Counted from the stretch's first letter, positions 44,714-53,292 are shown. The stretch is DNA of 64,000 nucleotides from Sulfuricurvum sp. (GCF_028681615.1 NZ_JAQUHV010000009.1:1-64000); one strand, 5' to 3'. The notes: a model not told the origin generated them from the letters alone. Numbers and translations: made by a program.

Positions 44714-44878
44714 TCACTCAGGTTTAATATCTTTCATCTGATATGGATTGATTACACCTCCTATTTCGATATCTACTAACGTTTCACCGTTGAGCTTACG
44801 AAAACGGATGACTTTTCCTCTGAATCCGTCTGCCAATACAAAGTCACCTTCTTTGATCTCTTTTTCTTTTTCATCCAT
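44714..44878 (-). CDS. Small KOW/SH3-like early protein
   Basis: The 54-residue protein is an all-beta barrel by pattern (EGDFVLADGFRGKVIRFRKLNGETLVDIEIGG), like KOW or SH3 domains that bind nucleic acid. The ATG at 44878 overlaps the stop of the 33-residue membrane ORF. Confidence 0.55.
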   Translation of the reverse strand: MDEKEKEIKEGDFVLADGFRGKVIRFRKLNGETLVDIEIGGVINPYQMKDIKPE

Positions 44879-44972
44879 GTTTAGATACCTCCATAACAAT
44901 CCCGACTATTAATGCAGCACCTAACATAACGAGGATAAATTTTTCTGCTGATAAGTCTGATAACCAATTCAT
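44871..44972 (-). CDS. 33-residue membrane protein
   Basis: The short ORF (MNWLSDLSAEKFILVMLGAA ...) has one membrane span. Its ATG overlaps the stop of the preceding ORF and its stop overlaps the next ATG, which supports real coupled translation. Function unknown. Confidence 0.5.
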   Translation of the reverse strand: MNWLSDLSAEKFILVMLGAALIVGIVMEVSKHG

Positions 44973-45085
44973 CCCACCACTCCCGATAGATCACATATAA
45001 CTCCGATCAAAATCGCAACTGCTGCCATTATCAACCCGATCACTGTATGAACATTCTTTCTTTCCCAAATGTAGACTTGTTTCAC
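44969..45085 (-). CDS. 38-residue membrane protein
   Basis: GTG start behind AGGAGGG, a very strong ribosome site. One membrane span (IGLIMAAVAILIGVI) follows a basic start. It overlaps the HTH gene stop (GTGA) and the next ATG (ATGA). Two consecutive tiny membrane proteins in an early operon suggest superinfection control or membrane effects. Confidence 0.55.
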   Translation of the reverse strand: MKQVYIWERKNVHTVIGLIMAAVAILIGVICDLSGVVG

Positions 45086-45405
45086 TGTTTCCCTCCTATC
45101 GTGCAACTCGTACACTTATCTTTGACCTCCCGATATAGTCGATCAGGATGTACCTTTTCACTCATTGCCCACTCTCGGTACCGTTCACACGTTTGCGGAT
45201 GGATGACTCCTAGTGTAGGACACTGAGTATCATTCGAATCCAAGTGACCGTAAGCCAATCGGATCATCTCCAGTATCGGTTCAGGGTTTGGATAGGTACC
45301 GTTAAGCGTTTGATTGATCGTTGTTGCGCTGCGATTTATAGATTTAGCGACCTTACGCTGACCATTTAGGTCGCAGGCTTTCTTCAAGAGCTCTAATGAG
45401 GTCAT
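45082..45405 (-). CDS. HTH early regulator
   Basis: The 107-residue protein has a clear HTH at about residues 10-40 (LNGQRKVAKSINRSATTINQTLNGTYPNP), of the type in small XRE/LacI-like regulators. The C-terminal half has four cysteines (CPTLGVIHPQTC, CTSC). The start at 45405 is inside the preceding gene. It may act as a Ner-type early switch. Confidence 0.65.
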   Translation of the reverse strand: MTSLELLKKACDLNGQRKVAKSINRSATTINQTLNGTYPNPEPILEMIRLAYGHLDSNDTQCPTLGVIHPQTCERYREWAMSEKVHPDRLYREVKDKCTSCTIGGKQ

Positions 45406-45946
45406 CGCGTTTCTCCATATCGATTTTAAATACTCTTCTATCATCGCGACGCTTGGATGATCTTGGAAGCCGTTCCATGATCCCGTACTCAGTAAACTCA
45501 TCCATATAGCGGATCATTTTTGCAGAGTATATGTGGATATTTGAAATGACAGCGATCTGCTCACGAAACATCTCTTTATATTTCATCGCGTAGAGTAGGG
45601 CGAGCTTATCCGCCATCTGTACGGGGTGAGTACCATCGAGGATAAACTCTTCTCCGGTATTAATATCACGTACAATGTCGCATGGTTTTTTAAGGACGCT
45701 TGGGGATCGAACACCTGTATCTTTATTGAGTCGATACATACGATCTCTAAACGTATCGGTTCCGGCTTTTAGCTGCAGATATCCGCATAATTCAAAAGCG
45801 CGGAAGATAGGCATTAAAAAATCTTGGGAAACGTCCAATATCATCATCAAATCTCCGGCTCTGAATTGTCGATTTCTTCGCATAAACTCCCAAATCTGCT
45901 GTTTTTTACTTCGTCTTACTCGTTTGTACGCCAAGCCCATGTTCAA
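45353..45946 (-). CDS. Winged-helix early protein
   Basis: The 197-residue basic protein has an N-terminal winged helix (KQQIWEFMRRNRQFRAGDLMMILDVSQDFLMPIFRAFELCGYL) and a second helical domain ending in RSSKRRDDRRVFKI. It overlaps the B gene by 41 bases and the HTH gene by 53. It is a likely DNA-binding replication or regulation partner of the A/B transposition machinery. Confidence 0.6.
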   Translation of the reverse strand: MNMGLAYKRVRRSKKQQIWEFMRRNRQFRAGDLMMILDVSQDFLMPIFRAFELCGYLQLKAGTDTFRDRMYRLNKDTGVRSPSVLKKPCDIVRDINTGEEFILDGTHPVQMADKLALLYAMKYKEMFREQIAVISNIHIYSAKMIRYMDEFTEYGIMERLPRSSKRRDDRRVFKIDMEKRDDLIRALEESLRPKWSA

Positions 45947-46628
45947 CCCCGCTTGTTTTAAATGTGTTCAAATTGACACTTTCGATGCCGTTCATATCGC
46001 ACCAGTTCTCCAGTCGGAGCAGCATCACTTTAATTTGTCGTAGATTTGGATAGCGTTGGACGAATAAGTCCATCAAATCTGCTTCGATCTTTACGCTACT
46101 GAGCGCACAAAACTTTTCAACGTCCGCTCGCGGTATCGCTTCAAACTTGATCAGCTCTACAATTCGGCTGTAGTAGTGGTTATGCCGTTTAAACTTGGCA
46201 TTTGCCTCTTCCATACCGATAAAAAAGACGATGATCTGTGTTTCGTCATGCAGATCGCGGAGCAGTTCAAGCACCGGAGTCTTTTCAGCTTTTAGCAGTG
46301 CATCTACCTCGTCGATGATCACGATACGCGGATCGATCAAGAATGACTCTTTAACCCGTTCGTACATTTGCGAGCTATGCCCTTTAGTGTCGAGTCCCAA
46401 TTCAGTACATAGTTTGATGAGTAAACTTGTTTTACTCCATGTTTGAGCCGCTCTGAGCAATATCGCGTTCTCTTTCGCTGCGATCCGCTCTAGTCCGACC
46501 GTTTTTCCCAACCCGAAGTTCCCAAATCCTAGCCCCATGCGTGGTGCTGTAGTAGGCAAAGCCTTTAGATTTAAAAAACCAGCCAAAAGGTTGGTATAAT
46601 TTCGTGTTTCAATAAATTCTTCGATCAT
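45906..46628 (-). CDS. Mu B-like transposition ATPase
   Basis: The 240-residue AAA+ ATPase has Walker A GNFGLGKT at residues 36-43, Walker B VIIDEVDAL near 112 and an arginine-finger region RHNHYYSRI. MuB coats target DNA and delivers it to the transposase, and provides target immunity. The start at 46628 follows GGGAG; longer frames reach back into the transposase gene without a ribosome site. Confidence 0.88.
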   Translation of the reverse strand: MIEEFIETRNYTNLLAGFLNLKALPTTAPRMGLGFGNFGLGKTVGLERIAAKENAILLRAAQTWSKTSLLIKLCTELGLDTKGHSSQMYERVKESFLIDPRIVIIDEVDALLKAEKTPVLELLRDLHDETQIIVFFIGMEEANAKFKRHNHYYSRIVELIKFEAIPRADVEKFCALSSVKIEADLMDLFVQRYPNLRQIKVMLLRLENWCDMNGIESVNLNTFKTSGVEHGLGVQTSKTK

Positions 46629-46698
46629 GGTTGCTCCCTGAGTGTTTTTTAGTCCTTGTTCCAGCAAAGACTCGAACACGGAGCGACGATTCGCCCCG

Positions 46699-48876
46699 CT
46701 ATCCAATCTTCTTACGTTCATGTTCCCGATATGCGATGTCCCACAGATCAGGCTGTTTTTGTTTGAGTTTATCGGTTGATTCATCCACCATATCATGTTC
46801 TAAATCCCACATGAAGCGATCAACTAACTGATTAAATGTCGGTCGTCCGCTCGGCAGTAGTTTCTCTCCATTCATATTGATGATATTGGATTCTTCGAGA
46901 GCTTTTTCATCTGCCATAGCAAACGCTCTTACCCCGTCACTAACTGCACGTATCGTCTCAGTTGTTTTGGATACGGCGATAGTAGCCGCTCCACTCCATC
47001 CGCTTCTCTCTTCCATCGATGCTTCGATACGATCTCGAATCGTTGGATCAAGTCGGCGACTTGTCTCTTCCCAAGTTTCAAGCAGCTTGGCGTATTCTCT
47101 TGCGATCCGATGTCCGATCCGTTTACCTTCGGCGAGTTCAGCACGGCTTTTGCCCATGTACTCATAATCCTCAGCAACGCAGATCGGTTCATAATTCATC
47201 CGGTACACGCTTACATACCCCATGTCGGAGTGAGTCATGATCCGAACGATCTCCCCAACATATTCGGCTAACGCCACATGCTGATAGAGCGCACCATCGA
47301 GTCTAATACCTTTCTTCCCGACCTTACGCTCGAAGCTCTCTCCGAGGAGAAGATCGAGCATCCTCGAATCGCTGATACCTTTGACTGGTATCGCTTGTTC
47401 TTTCCATTTCGCTACAGGTGTTTTATCTTTAATACCGCTATGACCTCTGTGCTCATAGATATTGTCACACCATTTGTCAATAATCTTTTGGAGCTGATCG
47501 GCCTCTATCGGAAGCTTGAGTTCTAATCCAAGATTACTTTTTTTGATAGCGAATCGGTTTTCAAACTCTTTTTGTTCTGCCTTTCGTGCTTCCTCTCTCC
47601 ATTTCGCTTGAGACTCGATCTTATGGGCAAAGCCTCTCCGTGATTGGATCGCTGAACGCTCCGCTACCGAGTGACCGATATATCCATCCAGCTCTTCGAA
47701 GAGCTCACGGCTCAGTGTCCCGAACATCCGTTCGATATGCGGCTTCATATCACCGCTAAACGGCGGAACCGTTACCTTTGCGATACCGAGGTTGTAGCAG
47801 ATCGAGTCGAAGTGGTTGGATTGATAATCTTTCCCGTTATCCACGACGACGTTCTCAGGTATTCCCAATCGTAGGATTGCTTTACGAAGCAGCCGAGCAA
47901 TGCTGTAACTGCTTGATCTCTCATCCACCCAAAACACACATCGTCTCGAATAGATGTCGATCATTCCTAGTATCGCATACCGCTTGCCATCTCGACAGAT
48001 AATATCCGCAGGGGTAGAATCCAGTTCCCAATAATGGTTTGGATAAAGAGCCTTTTCACTCAAGCTACCCATAGCAGGCAGATAAGTGTTCTTCCATTTA
48101 TCCGCACTCTGTGCGAACGCATAGAGCGAATGGTTCTTGATCTTCCATTGATTGATGAAATTATTGAGTACGTCGTAGCTGCACATCGTCGCTTCACCAA
48201 ACTCATGGAGCATATTTTGATAGATGGCAGATACCCTCAGCGGGTTGTCACGACGGGCGAACATCCTCACCGCCATTTCTTGCATCTTCTCACTCATACT
48301 GACTGAGCCTTTAGCACGACCACGGGTATCGAGCAGTGCGACCAGTGGACTCTCACCTACTTTTCGCGCATCATCAACCGCTTTTTTCCACCGAAACAGC
48401 TTCGCTTCGTTTATACCGATAGGATCGAACCGATTGTCTAGACTTTGGATGTACTCTTTCGCACTAATCCTCCGATCCCGTTGATCATAACCCTCTACCA
48501 CCTCCATTTTTAGAAGCGTTTTGGTGCGTTGATCCGGTGATGCATTAAGATACGGCTTCATATTCGGAGCGATAACGACCGCCGTAATCACCTCTTTTTC
48601 GTTTTTTGAATTAGAAATAAGAGTATTTCGATCTTCCATTGAGCAAAATATCCCGCAATCGTCATATAGATCGATGTTATTATCGATCACTCCGCTGCGT
48701 AATGCCTCCATCAGATCATCATCACTCACCCCGATTAGCAGTTTTTTACCGCCACGACCGTTGCCTTTGATGTAGATATTTGGATATTGATCTGAGCCGC
48801 GTTTAACAGCTTTTGCAATACCTTCATATCCTACATTCAGTACAACTGCTGCCGTCCTTGCTTCCAAGTATTTCAT
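46699..48876 (-). CDS. Mu A-like DDE transposase
   Basis: The 725-residue transposase has an N-terminal winged-helix/HTH part. The RNase H-like catalytic core carries Asp in HYWELDSTPAD (near 287), Asp in VVVDNGKDYQS (near 344) and Glu in KPHIERMFGTL (near 380). The C-terminal beta barrel and domain III contact B. It cuts the phage ends and joins them to target DNA with a 5-bp stagger, which fits the TTACC duplication. ATG 48876 is preferred; GTG 48885 is also possible. Confidence 0.93.
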   Translation of the reverse strand: MKYLEARTAAVVLNVGYEGIAKAVKRGSDQYPNIYIKGNGRGGKKLLIGVSDDDLMEALRSGVIDNNIDLYDDCGIFCSMEDRNTLISNSKNEKEVITAVVIAPNMKPYLNASPDQRTKTLLKMEVVEGYDQRDRRISAKEYIQSLDNRFDPIGINEAKLFRWKKAVDDARKVGESPLVALLDTRGRAKGSVSMSEKMQEMAVRMFARRDNPLRVSAIYQNMLHEFGEATMCSYDVLNNFINQWKIKNHSLYAFAQSADKWKNTYLPAMGSLSEKALYPNHYWELDSTPADIICRDGKRYAILGMIDIYSRRCVFWVDERSSSYSIARLLRKAILRLGIPENVVVDNGKDYQSNHFDSICYNLGIAKVTVPPFSGDMKPHIERMFGTLSRELFEELDGYIGHSVAERSAIQSRRGFAHKIESQAKWREEARKAEQKEFENRFAIKKSNLGLELKLPIEADQLQKIIDKWCDNIYEHRGHSGIKDKTPVAKWKEQAIPVKGISDSRMLDLLLGESFERKVGKKGIRLDGALYQHVALAEYVGEIVRIMTHSDMGYVSVYRMNYEPICVAEDYEYMGKSRAELAEGKRIGHRIAREYAKLLETWEETSRRLDPTIRDRIEASMEERSGWSGAATIAVSKTTETIRAVSDGVRAFAMADEKALEESNIINMNGEKLLPSGRPTFNQLVDRFMWDLEHDMVDESTDKLKQKQPDLWDIAYREHERKKIG

Positions 48877-48885
48877 AGCGACCAC

Positions 48886-49257
48886 CTACGCCGCATTCTC
48901 TTCGAGATTGTCGAGCGGGTAGGTCGGTGAGTTCTGATAATCGATCCCTAAATCATCCATCGCCGATCTGAGTTTTTTCCCAGTCGCTCCGGTGAGTTTG
49001 TTACTCATATTCAGATAGCTGTTAAAGATCGTATCGATCTTAGGATCAGGTGAGATAAATCCCTCTTCCTCATCACCGATAAAACCGCTGATGATGAGAA
49101 ACCCTTTCGGTCGAAGTCCGTGCTTATTCCAAAGCTGACGAGTGATGTACTCACGATGAAGCTTTCGTTGAGCCTGTTCTATCGTGAGCTTTTTACCGTT
49201 TGCCTTGGCTTCCGCGACCGTAGCCATGATCATCTGCATTTGTTCGATTTCATCCAT
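48886..49257 (-). CDS. Early protein upstream of the transposase
   Basis: In this 123-residue protein the first 40 residues are a helix with EQMQMIMATVAEAKANGKKLT. The rest (REYITRQLWNKHGLRPKGFLIISGFIG) is not recognised. ATG 49257 follows AAAAGGAATTGCT; the longer upstream frame lacks a site. It occupies the Ner position of Mu but does not show a clear HTH. Confidence 0.6.
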   Translation of the reverse strand: MDEIEQMQMIMATVAEAKANGKKLTIEQAQRKLHREYITRQLWNKHGLRPKGFLIISGFIGDEEEGFISPDPKIDTIFNSYLNMSNKLTGATGKKLRSAMDDLGIDYQNSPTYPLDNLEENAA

Positions 49258-49398
49258 AGCAATTCCTTTTAAAAGATGGGGTAAAGTGGGGGTTACCCAC
49301 ACCGAAGTTCTCATATATGTATAGCCGTACATATTAAAAAACTTTGGAGTGGATAAAAATATGAAGGTCGTTAGATATGTTTTGCTATGAAGTGAAGA

Positions 49399-49677
49399 TT
49401 AATCCTTCACTTCTTCAAAGCTTCCAAATTGGATGCTATTTTTAGTTATTAGATGAGATAGATATCCGTATCCCTCGATAAAATCATCATCACCTCTTAA
49501 AATATGCCATGTAATATTGGCAATATGCTTTTCAAGCTGTGTAGGGAACTTATCAAAGTCAGAATCCTCATTGATATCTGTAATATATCTTTCATAGTTA
49601 TCCATGAGTTCTTTTGTTAGACGTGATTCATCTACTTCAATATCTACATAACACTCTATACATATTGTTTTTTTCAT
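49399..49677 (-). CDS. First early gene, small acidic protein
   Basis: The 92-residue acidic protein has a CIEC pair near its start (TICIECYVDIEVDES). ATG 49677 follows TTGGAGACATT. It is the first gene of the leftward early operon and lies just after a long hairpin. Function unknown. Confidence 0.55.
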   Translation of the reverse strand: MKKTICIECYVDIEVDESRLTKELMDNYERYITDINEDSDFDKFPTQLEKHIANITWHILRGDDDFIEGYGYLSHLITKNSIQFGSFEEVKD

Positions 49678-49686
49678 AATGTCTCC

Positions 49687-49729
49687 AATACTTTGATGAT
49701 CTCCCCGAAGGGGGATCATTCAAGTATTC
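49687..49729 (-). promoter_or_regulatory. Long hairpin in the early-operon leader
   Basis: AATACTTTGATGATC pairs imperfectly with its counterpart after a CCCC-GAA-GGGG tip, giving a stem of about 17 pairs with two bulges. It lies immediately ahead of the ribosome site of the first early gene. It may attenuate early transcription or protect the transcript. Confidence 0.55.
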
Positions 49730-49986
49730 ACTATATCCTCTCCCATCCCAAGTAACACCTATGACCTTTCATAGGCAGAATATAGTTGGCGCAAAGCCGT
49801 TCAGTATTTAACACCGACCGAAGTCGTGAGGCGCGGGTAGACCACCTCGATATTTGAAAAAACAACACGCTTTCAATTTCATATATATCAACCACAAATT
49901 ACGAATAGTGTATAATTGAACCCAAAAGCGAACACAGCCAAAAAAACAATGTGGAATGTTTTTGGCTTAGAGCATTATATAGTCAT
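49730..49986. other. Repressor/early control region without genes
   Basis: Nothing coding is convincing here. The stretch holds a TATAAT-like box in GTGTATAATTG near 49910 and a G+C-rich patch near 49790-49855 whose role I cannot name. It must contain the early promoter and, with the adjacent palindrome, the lysis-lysogeny switch. Confidence 0.5.
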
Positions 49987-50014
49987 TTGACATTGCTTGT
50001 CAAGTCGTTTGACA
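49987..50014. promoter_or_regulatory. Repressor operator
   Basis: TTGACATTGCTTGTCAA (49987-50003) is a palindrome with six-base arms. A third TTGACA half-site follows at 50009, 22 bp from the first. The sites overlap the probable promoter of the repressor gene 30 bases ahead, so autoregulation is likely. Confidence 0.7.
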
Positions 50015-50032
50015 ATAAAATAAAGGTGTTTT

Positions 50033-50647
50033 GTGGAAAAGACTGAAAATACAGAATATAGAAAAGCTATTTTAGAAGAGATGAAAGATTATTTCAATGT
50101 CCCAAGCATTGAACAAGTTGCCGTATTATTGGGATTTAGTGAGGCTACTGCAAGTACATGGAGATCAAGAGGTGCTTCAAATAATGCGATTACAAAATTT
50201 GAACTTATAAGGTCAAATGACAGTATTAAGACTGACCCAACTTTACTAAATATTCAAAGAGTTGCATTAAAAGCATCTGCCGGATGCGGAAATCACCTTG
50301 AGTCTATTGATAAATTTGAGGTAGTTGAGACTATGACGATATCTCGGTCACTACTCAAAACACAGCCAAACGGTACATTACGTCTTATTGGAGTTGATGG
50401 TTATAGTATGGTACCGATGCTCTATCCAGATTCACTTGTCCTTTTCGATGAGCATCCGGAATGGCGTGGTGATGGTCTATATATTCTTAACTGGAGAAAC
50501 GAGTTGATGGTTAAAATATTGCAGATCGATCCGTATGGAAAACTTCATATTAATAGTGCCAATAAAGACTATGAGAGTTGGGTTATTGATCCTGATGATC
50601 AGAGCGTATTCCATATCGTTGGAAAAGTTTTACGGATTATTATTTAA
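50033..50647 (+). CDS. CI-type phage repressor with S24 peptidase domain
   Basis: The 204-residue protein has an N-terminal HTH at about residues 25-48 (SIEQVAVLLGFSEATASTWRSRG) and a C-terminal LexA/CI autopeptidase domain with Ser125 in GYSMVPML and Lys161 in MVKIL. The probable self-cleavage region has AGCG at residues 83-86. This implies RecA-dependent induction by DNA damage, unlike Mu's own repressor, which lacks a peptidase. The start is GTG after AAAGG. Operator sites lie directly upstream. Confidence 0.88.
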   Translation: MEKTENTEYRKAILEEMKDYFNVPSIEQVAVLLGFSEATASTWRSRGASNNAITKFELIRSNDSIKTDPTLLNIQRVALKASAGCGNHLESIDKFEVVETMTISRSLLKTQPNGTLRLIGVDGYSMVPMLYPDSLVLFDEHPEWRGDGLYILNWRNELMVKILQIDPYGKLHINSANKDYESWVIDPDDQSVFHIVGKVLRIII

Positions 50648-50659
50648 GAAGAGGACAGT

Positions 50660-51355
50660 ATGGTAATTTTATTTTTTATTATTGGATTTATTGGTGCTTA
50701 CTTTGCATGGAAAAATATTTCAAAAAATTATATTGATAAAGGATATAGCAAATTAATATCTTATATTGCTGGCGTAATAGCTGGTCTTTTAATATGGTTT
50801 TTAATGCTTACGATTGGTGTTGCATTGTTTGAACCAAAGTCTATGCAAAATAATCAATCAGTAATAAAACATGTAAATACTGAAAAAGCTGTTTCAACTA
50901 CTAATGAATTATATATCACTAGCCATAATCTTACTGATGCCATGATAATGAGCGAGTCAAGCGATATATTATCCGCTACTGTTAACCAACAATACGCAGG
51001 ATCAACATTTGAAGCAGGTATGAAATATAACGTCGATGTAAATATAAAGTCATCAGTATTATGGGGTGGAGCGCAAGATTGGAATGGAGTTGCTATAAGA
51101 ATATTTGACCTTAGTAAAACACTATTTAAAAGATCTGATATAGGAAAAATATCATTTGTAGTTTGGAATTACGATCATACTTTAGATTGGGCACGTATTG
51201 AAGTAGATAGAACACAATTACCTAATAAATGGGACGAGTTGACCTATCTGGAATTCTTCTCGCATACTAAACCAATGAGCGGAAGCGTCGATGCAGAAGA
51301 ATGGCTTACTGAGTTTTATGCTAAATATAATAGTGCTCATCCATCTAACAATTAA
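50660..51355 (+). CDS. Hypothetical two-span membrane protein beside the repressor
   Basis: The 231-residue protein has two membrane segments (residues 2-19 and 34-58), then an extracytoplasmic beta-rich domain of about 150 residues with several Trp (WGGAQDWNGVAIRIFDL, VVWNYDHTLDWARIEVD). Thirteen bases after the repressor, it is probably co-expressed in the lysogen. That position favours superinfection immunity or a lysogenic-conversion role. No family is recognised. Confidence 0.6.
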   Translation: MVILFFIIGFIGAYFAWKNISKNYIDKGYSKLISYIAGVIAGLLIWFLMLTIGVALFEPKSMQNNQSVIKHVNTEKAVSTTNELYITSHNLTDAMIMSESSDILSATVNQQYAGSTFEAGMKYNVDVNIKSSVLWGGAQDWNGVAIRIFDLSKTLFKRSDIGKISFVVWNYDHTLDWARIEVDRTQLPNKWDELTYLEFFSHTKPMSGSVDAEEWLTEFYAKYNSAHPSNN

Positions 51356-51360
51356 ATATA

Positions 51361-51448
51361 TTTGAATTTAAAATTATATTTTGTCCATATATACGCCTAA
51401 TAGTGTCCATAAGTATGCGTCCATAAGTGTCCATATCTTATGTCCATT
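51361..51448. repeat. GTCCATA repeat array at the prophage early end
   Basis: Five GTCCAT(A/T) copies in the same orientation start at 51383, 51405, 51419, 51429 and 51442, after a TTTGAATTTAAAAT element at 51361. The array lies 310-370 bp inside the phage end. It may bind the transposase or another phage DNA-binding protein. Confidence 0.6.
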
Positions 51449-51582
51449 TACCACAACTTTACAACACACTAAGCCATAAAATCTTCGTGTGAATAAGCTG
51501 CTCACTCTTCACTAAAATTTTCATACCCGTATCCGCGCCATAAATGCCGTTAAAACGGTCGATTGATTGATATGCGTGTATT

Positions 51583-51627
51583 GATATTTTCTCGGTAATT
51601 TTCGTAAATGTAGCGGGTATTTTCGCA
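51583..51627. repeat. CGAAAAT-type direct repeats near the early end
   Basis: On the leftward strand, TGCGAAAATACCC, TACGAAAATTACC and CGAGAAAATATC follow one another at about one and two helical turns. Mu-type transposases bind repeated sites near their ends, so these are candidate L sites. No gene is seen in 51356-51722. Confidence 0.5.
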
Positions 51628-51756
51628 AAACTGCGCGTGAGTGAAGAAACGACGTGTTGCTTTGAAAATGAAACACAAGTGATTCGCGCATAAAACTCCC
51701 TATTTCAGGGATTAGCGCTCTTTTGGATTCACTCTCATTTCATCCTACCCCTCACA

Positions 51757-51761
51757 TTACC
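51757..51761. repeat. Target-site duplication TTACC, right copy
   Basis: Second copy of TTACC, directly after the prophage terminal ACA and in frame with the continuing integrase codons. Confidence 0.85.
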
Positions 51762-53042
51762 GATACCGAGATTAAAAAATTAAAGCCTAACATTGAAGAA
51801 AATAAAGATTACACAAAAGCAGATGGCAATGGCTTGCAGCTGCTTGTAAAAACGGATGGCAGAAAAATTTGGGAAATACGCTATACGATCAATGGTAAAC
51901 CTAAAAAGACTACGCTTGGAACTTATCCTACTGTTACTCTTGCAAAAGCACGAGTAATGCGTGATGAATATAGGAGTAAATCATTCGAAGGTATTGATCC
52001 GATCGATGAGCGTAAAAAAGCAAAAGAGATTATTGCCGAAAAAGAGGCTGAGAATCAGGCTATGTCAGAAGGGCAGTTTCATAAAGTTGCATATGGTTGG
52101 TTGAATAGTCTAACAAATGCAGAAAGTACCCATAAAAAAAGATTTACTTCTTTCGAAAATGATATATTTCCATTTTTCTGCACCTATGATAAATACAAGC
52201 ACATTGTCTCCTCAAAACATATCAAAGATATAACTCATCCGGAACTGTTGAAAGTATTATTGGAAAAAGAGAAGACGGCACCTGTTGTTGCTAATCGTCG
52301 CTATATTGACTGTAAACGCTTATGGCGATATGCGATCAATCACGGTCATACCGAAATCAATACCCCGGATAGAATAAGCATCGATGCTTTTAAAAAACAT
52401 GAAGTGAAGCATCGTCCAAAAATTACCGATGAAAAAGTATTGGGTGAAATGCTCAGAGCGATGGATAGTTATAAAGGTGAAGGTGGTGTCATAGTGCGAA
52501 ATGTCCTAAGACTTACCGCTTTGACAATGCTAAGAATAGGTAATTTGGCAACATTAAAATGGGATAACATCCATTTAAAAAAAGGTGTAATCATCATCAA
52601 GCGTTCTGAGATGAAAGTCAAAGATAAAAATTTGCCTGATTTTGTTTTACCTTTGTCTCGCCAAGCTATCGAAATATTGAAAGAAACTAAGGAATTGACA
52701 GGTTGGGGCGAATGGGTGTTCCACGGTATCAAAGACAGCCGATATCATGTGAATAAAGAGAGCGGTAATAAAGCATTACGAAAAATGGGATTTACGGATG
52801 AAGAGAGTGGAAGAAAACAGACACTGCATAGTTTTCGAGGAACTTATGCAAGTCTGGCGCGAACGCATCATAAAGACCACGGGGCAGTATTTGAAGCATT
52901 AGAGAGAGTTCTGGATCATCAAGAAGGCAATCAAGTTGTTCGAGCTTATGCACATATGGCTGATTACACTGAACAGATGAGGGAACTTTTACAGTGGTGG
53001 GCTGATTTCTTGGACGAGTTGAAAGTCAGAAAATATGAGTGA
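51757..53042 (+). pseudogene. P4-type island integrase, 3' part separated from its start
   Basis: About 428 residues of a DUF4102-type tyrosine integrase. It has the arm domain DTEIKKLKP ... GRKIWEIRYTINGKPKKTTLGTYP, the core-binding domain, and the catalytic residues Arg in TMLRIGNLATLKW, HSFRGTY, then LDHQ and the terminal Tyr in VRAYAHM. Its true start is at 17839, now 33.9 kb away. The frame stays open into the phage end, where a TTG at 51723 could in principle start a hybrid protein, but there is no good ribosome site or known promoter. The island is probably locked unless the phage excises precisely. Confidence 0.88.
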
Positions 53043-53073
53043 ATAATTTTATTTGAGATGCAATCTGACTTCT

Positions 53074-53292
53074 TCAATCTTCCAACTGAATATCTTTTAT
53101 CACACTTTTAAGCCGTTTATATTTTTCATTTTCTATGTAGAGGTCGAGCCACGATTCGACCCAATAGGGAAACTCTCTATCATTGCTTCCCCAACCATTT
53201 ACACTCTGATAATTTAGTCCAAATAAAGCAGCGAACTCTTTTCGAGAGAGTTTGGCATCATTTAGTTTTTGGTTAAAGCTATCTCTATCCAA
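53074..53292 (-). CDS. Small HTH regulator next to the integrase
   Basis: The 72-residue protein has an XRE-like HTH (SRKEFAALFGLNYQSVNGWGSNDREFPYWVESWL). It starts at TTG behind AGGGA, and its upstream region carries TATGAATACTA repeats shared with the divergent coupling-protein gene. It is likely to control that operon and itself. Confidence 0.65.
   Translation of the reverse strand: MDRDSFNQKLNDAKLSRKEFAALFGLNYQSVNGWGSNDREFPYWVESWLDLYIENEKYKRLKSVIKDIQLED

Larger units (their letters stand above)
17869..51756. mobile_element. Mu-like transposable prophage (33,888 bp)
   Basis: The ends read TGTACAACC at the left and CCCCTCACA at the right, so each terminus is 5'-TG. Both are flanked by TTACC. 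The content is complete: repressor, DDE transposase, B ATPase, Mor-type activator, GemA, Mu-type head genes, P2/Mu-type contractile tail, lysis cassette and Dam. The phage early end is at the window's right. Unlike Mu, head and tail-lysis blocks diverge from about 31.7 kb. Mu Gam, Mom and a DNA invertase region were not recognised. All large genes are open, so it may be inducible. Confidence 0.92.

Noticed and set aside
45906-46796. Longer start for the B ATPase reaching into the transposase gene
   Set aside because: It would overlap the transposase by about 100 bases without a site; ATG 46628 follows GGGAG.
48886-49332. Longer start for the gene before the transposase
   Set aside because: The extra 25 codons lack a ribosome site, while ATG 49257 has AAAAGGA at good distance.
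51383-51448. GTCCATA copies considered as a CRISPR array
   Set aside because: Units are seven bases with spacings of 10 to 22; there are no long conserved repeats or uniform spacers and no cas genes.
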